This document shows, piece by piece, positions 48,575 to 53,359 of a stretch of DNA of 53,359 nucleotides; position 1 is the first letter of the stretch, and the number at the start of each line of letters is the position of its first letter. This stretch comes from Microvirga sp. GTDB lineage: Bacteria; Pseudomonadota; Alphaproteobacteria; Rhizobiales; Beijerinckiaceae. The stretch is from assembly GCA_031181145.1 (NCBI GenBank), contig JAPSLB010000034.1:1-53359 (forward strand), given 5' to 3'. Under the pieces are notes generated by a model that was not told the DNA's origin, made no database searches, and saw only the letters and a list, made by a program, of their open reading frames with translations. A program made the position numbers and the translations under genes.

Positions 48575-49399
48575 TCAGAGGATGCCAGGTGCTTTGGTGT
48601 TATATGGCACTTCAATCTGCAATCCGTCATAGGCCGGTTCGATGTGTGGCGGCAGCTGCCGGCGCAGCGTCTCGTAGTCCAGATCCGTATGCAGGTTTGT
48701 GAGGATGGCGCGCCGCGGCTTGACCCTGTCGATCAGCTCCAGCGCCTCGGACACGGAGAAATGCGTCGGATGTGGCGTGTAGCGCAAGGCATCGATGATC
48801 AGAACCTCCAGATCCTCCAGCCAGCCCAGGCTCTCCTCCGGCATCGCGCTGACGTCCGGCGCATAGGCTACATTGCCGAACCTGAAGCCAAGAGCCTCGA
48901 TATCGCCGTGGAGCATCCTGAACGGCGTGGCCGCCACCGGGCCACCCGGCCCTGAAACCGTCGTCATGATGCCGGGCTTCAGCTGGCGCATCTCGAGGAT
49001 GGGCGGATAGCCGCTGCCGGCCGGTGTCTCGAAGCAGTAGCCGAACCGCATCTGAAGCAACTCGGCGGTCATTCGGTCCGCATAGACCGGGATGCGCTTG
49101 CGCATGACGATCGCCAGTGGGCGCAGATCGTCGATACCGTGGATGTGATCGGCATGCTCATGCGTATACAGAACCGCATCGAGGCGACTGACATCGGCCC
49201 CGAGCAGCTGCTCGCGAAGGTCCGGAGTTGTGTCGACCAGAACGCTGGTAGTGGCGCCCGCCGTCGTTGTCTCGACCAGAACCGAGCAACGCCGGCGGCG
49301 GTTCTTCGGGTTGGACGGATCGCATGCGCCCCAGCCGACGCCCACACGCGGCACTCCTGCGGAAGAACCGCATCCCAGGATGGTTAATTTCAGCGTCAT
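48575..49399 (-). CDS. Metallo-beta-lactamase-fold hydrolase (PhnP-like)
   Basis: 274 residues. MTLKLTILGCGSSAGVPRVG, metal motif YTHEHADHIHGIDDLRPL, further His in LHGDIEALG, ALRYTPHPTHFSVSEAL and ILTNLHTDLDYETL. Similar to PhnP-type phosphodiesterases, with an unknown substrate in this context. Overlaps tatD by 4 nt. The upstream interval to mocR (48360-48574) is convergent and shows no gene. Confidence 0.9.
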   Translation of the reverse strand: MTLKLTILGCGSSAGVPRVGVGWGACDPSNPKNRRRRCSVLVETTTAGATTSVLVDTTPDLREQLLGADVSRLDAVLYTHEHADHIHGIDDLRPLAIVMRKRIPVYADRMTAELLQMRFGYCFETPAGSGYPPILEMRQLKPGIMTTVSGPGGPVAATPFRMLHGDIEALGFRFGNVAYAPDVSAMPEESLGWLEDLEVLIIDALRYTPHPTHFSVSEALELIDRVKPRRAILTNLHTDLDYETLRRQLPPHIEPAYDGLQIEVPYNTKAPGIL

Positions 49400-50205
49400 G
49401 TCGCCTGTGCCTGCTCCCGGGCCGCATCGGCCTGCACCGCCTTGGAAAACAGCCGATAGAAGTTCTCGGTTGTGGTCCGGGCGATTTCGGCGTCGGTGGC
49501 CCCGACAATTTCGGCCAGGACATGGGCCGTATGCGCCACATAGGCCGGTTCGTTGGTCTTGCCGCGGTGCGGCACCGGCGCGAGATAGGGCGCATCCGTC
49601 TCGACGAGGAGGCGATCACGTGGAACGGCGGCGGCAACCCGCCGGATCTCTTCCGAATTCCGGAAGGTCAGAATGCCGGAAAAGGAGACATAAAACCCGA
49701 GCTCGATACCCACCTGGGCCAGCTTTTCCCCCGACGAGAAGCAGTGCAGGACTGCACTGAAGCGCCCTCGCCTCATTTCATCCGTCAGGATCTCGACCAT
49801 GTCCTCGTCGGCGTTCCGAGCGTGGATGACCAGAGGCAACGCGGTCTCCCGCGCGGCCTCGACATGCGTGCGCAAGACCTTCCGCTGCACATCCCGAGGG
49901 CTCTTGTCGTAGTGATAGTCGAGCCCCGCTTCGCCGATCGCGATGCAGCGCGGATGGGCGGAGAGCTCCACCAGGCGCTTCACGGGCACGTCCGGCTCCT
50001 CGGCAGCATTATGCGGGTGCGTGCCTATGCTGAAGAAGATCGCGTCATGCGCCTCGGCCAGAGCCTTATAGGATTCATAGCGGGCCACATGCGTCGAGAT
50101 CGTTACCAGTCGACCCACGCCTGCGGCTCGAGCCGCCTCCAGAATCGAGGGCAGGCGTGTCTGAAGTTCTGGAAAATCCAGGTGGCAATGGCTGTCGACC
50201 AGCAT
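49396..50205 (-). CDS. tatD: TatD-family metal-dependent DNase/hydrolase
   Basis: 269 residues. MLVDSHCHLDFPELQ (metal HxH), IGEAGLDYHYDKSP (Glu), LVIHARNADEDMVEIL (His), VLHCFSSGEKLA (His), LLVETDAPYLAPVPHRGKTN (Asp) complete the TatD site. Known members are 3'-5' exonucleases. Together with the MBL gene it forms a pair commonly found after metG. Confidence 0.93.
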   Translation of the reverse strand: MLVDSHCHLDFPELQTRLPSILEAARAAGVGRLVTISTHVARYESYKALAEAHDAIFFSIGTHPHNAAEEPDVPVKRLVELSAHPRCIAIGEAGLDYHYDKSPRDVQRKVLRTHVEAARETALPLVIHARNADEDMVEILTDEMRRGRFSAVLHCFSSGEKLAQVGIELGFYVSFSGILTFRNSEEIRRVAAAVPRDRLLVETDAPYLAPVPHRGKTNEPAYVAHTAHVLAEIVGATDAEIARTTTENFYRLFSKAVQADAAREQAQAT

Positions 50206-50270
50206 TGATGAAAGCGCCCTCCTCCGTCGGCCAACTCTTCTGGCTGCATAGATCGGATTACCCGGCTCGT

Positions 50271-51602
50271 CTAGCGACGGATCTCCTGGATCGTGGCTTG
50301 AGGTTCGTCATCTTCACGGACTTCCTTACGCCGCATCTTCCGGAGCCTTTCCTGACGGCGGCGAACGGCGGGCTCATGCGCCTCGTGCGGCCTGCTTACG
50401 GGAACCGCAAGGCACACGCTCTGCGCCGGCAGGACATCGCACCAATCCTGGATCAGTTGCCTGTAGCACCGGCCGACCGGCCGGATGTTGCGGTCGAGAT
50501 CATAGAGTCCGACCGGCGTGACGCGGTTGTTCTCCTCCCGCAGCGCCACATCCCAGTCCATCTGGTCCGTCAGGGAATACCAGGTGAAGCCCACGATGGG
50601 CACGCCGGTGTTTCGCACCCTGAGGACATTGGCCCATTGCTTCCAGAGCCAGTTGACGGCCTCCTCGCCGGTCGGCCCTTCCATCAGGTTCGTCTCGGTA
50701 TGCATGACGGGCAGCCGATAGCGCTCGTAATACTGACGTGTGATCTCGTCATATCCGAACACGTCGCCGGCCGCCCGGGAGGAACCGTCCGCCCTCACCC
50801 GATGCTCGTTAGTGACGTAATAATCGTTCCCCATGATGCAGTGATGGCGAAGCGACGAGCGGTTGAGGAAGAAGTGATACTCGTCCCGCGACATGCCGTT
50901 ATCCATGATGAACTCGTACATCTCCGAGTCGATACGGCGGCCATAGTTGAGGTCGAGGGACAGGAAGCGCCGGGCGTTCATGATCTCCGCCGGCTTGATC
51001 GCGGCAGGGTTCTCCGCATGAAAATATTCCGAGGATTCGCTCTGGATGAAGAGAGCATCCGGGCGAACCTTCAGGATCCGCTCCATGGCGAGGACATTGG
51101 CCTTCACGATGTGCTTGAGGGCCGTCACGAAGGCGCGGTCGCTCCGCAATTGCTCGTTCCACCACCCGTAGGCTGCCGAAAACGTCGCGCAGACGAACAT
51201 CTCGTTGACGGGAGTGTAGAGCTGCACCCAGGGGAAGCGCCGGGCGAACGCTTCGGCGTAATTGGCGAAAAGCAATGGGAAATCGGGGTTCTGGAAGTCC
51301 CCTATCCAGTCCGGAACGCCGAAATGGCACAGGTCGGCGATCGGGATGATGTTGCGCCGCTCGAGTTCGCCGAAGGTCATGTCGGCGAAGGCCCAATCGT
51401 AGCGTTCAGGCCCGAGAAAGGTGGTGTGCAGAGGCGGGCCATAGCGCAGGACCTGGATATCGAGATCGGCCAGAAGGTCGAGATCGGTCCGCCAGTGCTT
51501 GTAATGACCGCACTTCTCCATCTGATCGATGCGAGTGCGGCCGTTATTGATGGTCGGGATGCTGTTCTCGATCCCGGTCGCGAACATGAAGGTGGTGTAC
51601 AT
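50271..51602 (-). CDS. GH1-like family glycoside hydrolase
   Basis: 443 residues. TIM-barrel pieces resemble beta-glucosidases: LADLDIQVLRYGPPLH, IPIADLCHFGVPDWIG, acid/base Glu134 in LYTPVNEMF (usually TxNEP), likely nucleophile Glu303 in VMHTETNLMEG (usually TENG), and GFTWYSLTDQMDWD near the end. Both motifs are divergent, so specificity is uncertain. A charged Arg-rich tail follows (about 395-443). No signal peptide. GGAAG lies 6 nt before ATG. It lies between metG and tatD, which are usually adjacent. Confidence 0.78.
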   Translation of the reverse strand: MYTTFMFATGIENSIPTINNGRTRIDQMEKCGHYKHWRTDLDLLADLDIQVLRYGPPLHTTFLGPERYDWAFADMTFGELERRNIIPIADLCHFGVPDWIGDFQNPDFPLLFANYAEAFARRFPWVQLYTPVNEMFVCATFSAAYGWWNEQLRSDRAFVTALKHIVKANVLAMERILKVRPDALFIQSESSEYFHAENPAAIKPAEIMNARRFLSLDLNYGRRIDSEMYEFIMDNGMSRDEYHFFLNRSSLRHHCIMGNDYYVTNEHRVRADGSSRAAGDVFGYDEITRQYYERYRLPVMHTETNLMEGPTGEEAVNWLWKQWANVLRVRNTGVPIVGFTWYSLTDQMDWDVALREENNRVTPVGLYDLDRNIRPVGRCYRQLIQDWCDVLPAQSVCLAVPVSRPHEAHEPAVRRRQERLRKMRRKEVREDDEPQATIQEIRR

Positions 51603-51649
51603 CTCCCGCTTCCGCTGAAGGCCCGGCAGGGCCTGTCAAAGCGGAAGCG

Positions 51650-53200
51650 TCAGGATGCTTCCGCCTCGACATAACGCGGGAAAATCGGCGCCGGTTGCGG
51701 AAGCGACGTCCCGGCCTGCAGGCGGTGCTCGGAGCCGACCACCGCAAGACCACGGTTTTCGGGAGCGACCGCCAGCAGATCGAGAAGCTTGGCCGCAGCC
51801 GTCGGAATGAAGGGCTGAGCCAGGATGCCGACGGCTCGCAGAACCTCCGCCGTGACGTAGAGCACGGTGCTCATGCGCTCCGGATCGCTCTTGCGAAGCA
51901 CCCAGGGCTCCTGAGACGCGAAATAGCGGTTCGCCTCGGCGACGACGGCCCAGATTTCCGCGAGGGTGGTATGGACGGCGAAATCCTTCATGGCCGCCCT
52001 CGCCTTCTCCGGCAATGCGTCTGCAAGCCATAGGATATCCTGGTCGGCCTGCGTGAAATCTCCGGGCCGCGGCACGGCCGCGTCGCAGTTCTTGGCGATC
52101 ATCGACAGCGAGCGCTGCGCCAGATTGCCGAGATCATTCGCCAGATCCGCATTGATGCGGTTCACGATCGCCTCATGCGAATAGTTGCCGTCCTGTCCGA
52201 AGGGCACTTCCCGCATGAAGAAATAGCGGATCTGATCGACGCCATAGGTATCGGCGAGGTTGAAGGGATCGACCACATTGCCCACGGACTTCGACATCTT
52301 CTCGCCCTTGTTGAGCAGGAAGCCGTGGCCGAACACGCGCTTGGGCAGCGGCAGTTCCGCCGACATCAGGAAGGCCGGCCAATAGACCGTGTGGAAGCGC
52401 ACGATGTCCTTGCCGATGATGTGGACGTCGGCCGGCCAATAGTGCCAGCGGGGATTGCTCTCGTCCGGAAAGCCGCAGCCCGTCAAATAGTTGTTGAGCG
52501 CGTCGATCCAGACATACATGACGTGCTTCGGTTCACCGGGAACCGGCAGGCCCCAGTTGAAGGTGGTGCGGCTGATGGATAGATCCTGGAGGCCCGACCG
52601 GACGAAGCTCGTGATCTCGTTGCGGCGGGTGTCAGGGCTGATGAAGTCAGGATGGGCCGCGTAATGCTCGAGCAGGCGGTCCTGGTAGGCGGAGAGGCGG
52701 AAGAAATAGCTTTCCTCCTCGATCCACTCGACCGGCGTTCCGGTGGGAGCGCGCCAGCTGCCGTCCGGCTGCTTCGTCAGTTCGCTCTCGTCGTAATAGG
52801 CCTCGTCCCGCACGGAATACCAGCCGGAATACTTGGAGAGATAGATGTCCCCCTTCTCCTGCATCCGGCGCCAGAGTTCCTGCGTGGAGGGCAGGTGATC
52901 CGCGTCCGTGGTGCGAATGAAGCGGTCGTAGGAGCAGTCCAGACGGTCGGCCATGGCGCGGAACTTCGCAGCCATTTCGTCCACGAAGGCCTTCGGCGTC
53001 GTGCCGTTTCGGTCGGCCGTCTGCTGGATCTTGAGGCCGTGCTCGTCCGTTCCGGTCATGAAGAACACGTCGTAACCGTCGATGCGCTTGAACCGGGCGA
53101 TCGCATCGGATGCAACGACCTCGTAGGCATGCCCGATATGGGGCGCACCATTCGGATACGAAATAGCCGTCGTGATATAGAATTTCTGCTTTTCGGCCAT
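51650..53200 (-). CDS. metG: Methionyl-tRNA synthetase
   Basis: 516 residues. Class I signature [13 protein letters not shown] near the N-terminus, KMSKS ([15 protein letters not shown]), editing/connective part with [11 protein letters not shown]-terminal anticodon-binding helices, no C-terminal tRNA-binding extension. The short length and lack of an obvious four-Cys zinc knuckle fit the MetG2 type. Starts 48 nt after holB. Confidence 0.97.
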   Translation of the reverse strand: MAEKQKFYITTAISYPNGAPHIGHAYEVVASDAIARFKRIDGYDVFFMTGTDEHGLKIQQTADRNGTTPKAFVDEMAAKFRAMADRLDCSYDRFIRTTDADHLPSTQELWRRMQEKGDIYLSKYSGWYSVRDEAYYDESELTKQPDGSWRAPTGTPVEWIEEESYFFRLSAYQDRLLEHYAAHPDFISPDTRRNEITSFVRSGLQDLSISRTTFNWGLPVPGEPKHVMYVWIDALNNYLTGCGFPDESNPRWHYWPADVHIIGKDIVRFHTVYWPAFLMSAELPLPKRVFGHGFLLNKGEKMSKSVGNVVDPFNLADTYGVDQIRYFFMREVPFGQDGNYSHEAIVNRINADLANDLGNLAQRSLSMIAKNCDAAVPRPGDFTQADQDILWLADALPEKARAAMKDFAVHTTLAEIWAVVAEANRYFASQEPWVLRKSDPERMSTVLYVTAEVLRAVGILAQPFIPTAAAKLLDLLAVAPENRGLAVVGSEHRLQAGTSLPQPAPIFPRYVEAEAS

Positions 53201-53248
53201 GGCGAATCCTTAGAACCCTGAAATCTCGAAACCGGCGCCGGGACGACC

Positions 53249-53359
53249 TTAGGCCGTTCGCCGAACAGCGTCAGCCAGATCGTCGAACAGCGTCAGGATG
53301 AATGGCCGGCGGTCGAGGTTGAACACGTCGATCTCGCGGGCCGTCCGGGAAATCTTCTC
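53249..53359 (-). CDS. holB: DNA polymerase III delta' subunit HolB, C-terminal fragment
   Basis: 36 codons enter from the right edge and end at TAA (53251-53249). The visible ISRTAREIDVFNLDRRPFIL and FDDLADAVRRTA match the last helices of HolB (the NLDRR motif), and holB is the usual neighbour upstream of metG. The start lies outside the window. Confidence 0.75.
   Translation of the reverse strand, partial: EKISRTAREIDVFNLDRRPFILTLFDDLADAVRRTA

Overview
The window is chromosomal DNA of a GC-rich alphaproteobacterium of the order Hyphomicrobiales (Rhizobiales). Evidence is the gene orders ppiD-trpE-trpG-trpD-trpC-moaC-moeA, pyrG..kdsA..eno-ftsB-pdhABC-lpdA, dusB(nifR3)-ntrB-ntrC-ntrY-ntrX-hfq-hflX and holB-metG..tatD-MBL, together with a fused ispDF, a PdhB carrying its own lipoyl domain, and dispersed REP-like palindromes. 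A Methylobacteriaceae member such as Microvirga would fit, but that is inference without a search.

Layout. 1-3057: two tandem RTX-type secreted proteins. Their 3' parts (1064 bp, including stop codon and terminator) differ at one base, while the sequence just upstream diverges. 3324-11002 (minus): a seven-gene run, ppiD-trpEGDC-moaC-moeA, where lexA would often follow. 11139-20484: tpiA, secG, pyrG, a VOC protein, a DUF350 protein, kdsA, an MFS exporter, queF (opposite strand), eno and an FtsB-like protein. 20656-26585: the pyruvate dehydrogenase operon pdhA-pdhB-DUF5076-pdhC-lpdA, preceded by two inverted repeats. 26685-30370: small membrane, cupin and GFA proteins, then lipA, a P-loop NTPase and a RatA/Coq10-like protein. 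30377-32063 (minus): cinA-type amidohydrolase and ispDF. 32169-41360: dusB-ntrBC-ntrYX-hfq-hflX. 41357-42730: mazG and an OsmC protein. 42903-46045 (minus): a GbsR/MarR regulator with a cyanide-insensitive-type bd quinol oxidase (cydA-cydB) and a 40-residue DUF2474-type accessory subunit. A strong palindrome lies over the putative promoter. 46348-48359: a DUF983 protein divergent from a MocR-type regulator, with operator-like repeats between them. 48575-53359 (minus): MBL hydrolase, TatD, an inserted GH1-like glycosidase, metG and the end of holB.

Functionally most of the window is housekeeping: tryptophan and molybdenum-cofactor synthesis, central carbon flux from triose phosphate through enolase to acetyl-CoA, lipoate synthesis for the PDH complex, isoprenoid precursors and nitrogen control. 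The accessory parts are the RTX pair, the GbsR-cio operon, the MocR locus and the GH1 gene. No complete new defence or mobile system was seen. The items most worth checking are the homogenised RTX pair, the GbsR operator with the tiny oxidase subunit, the MocR intergenic repeats, the GH1 insertion and the palindromes ahead of pdhA.
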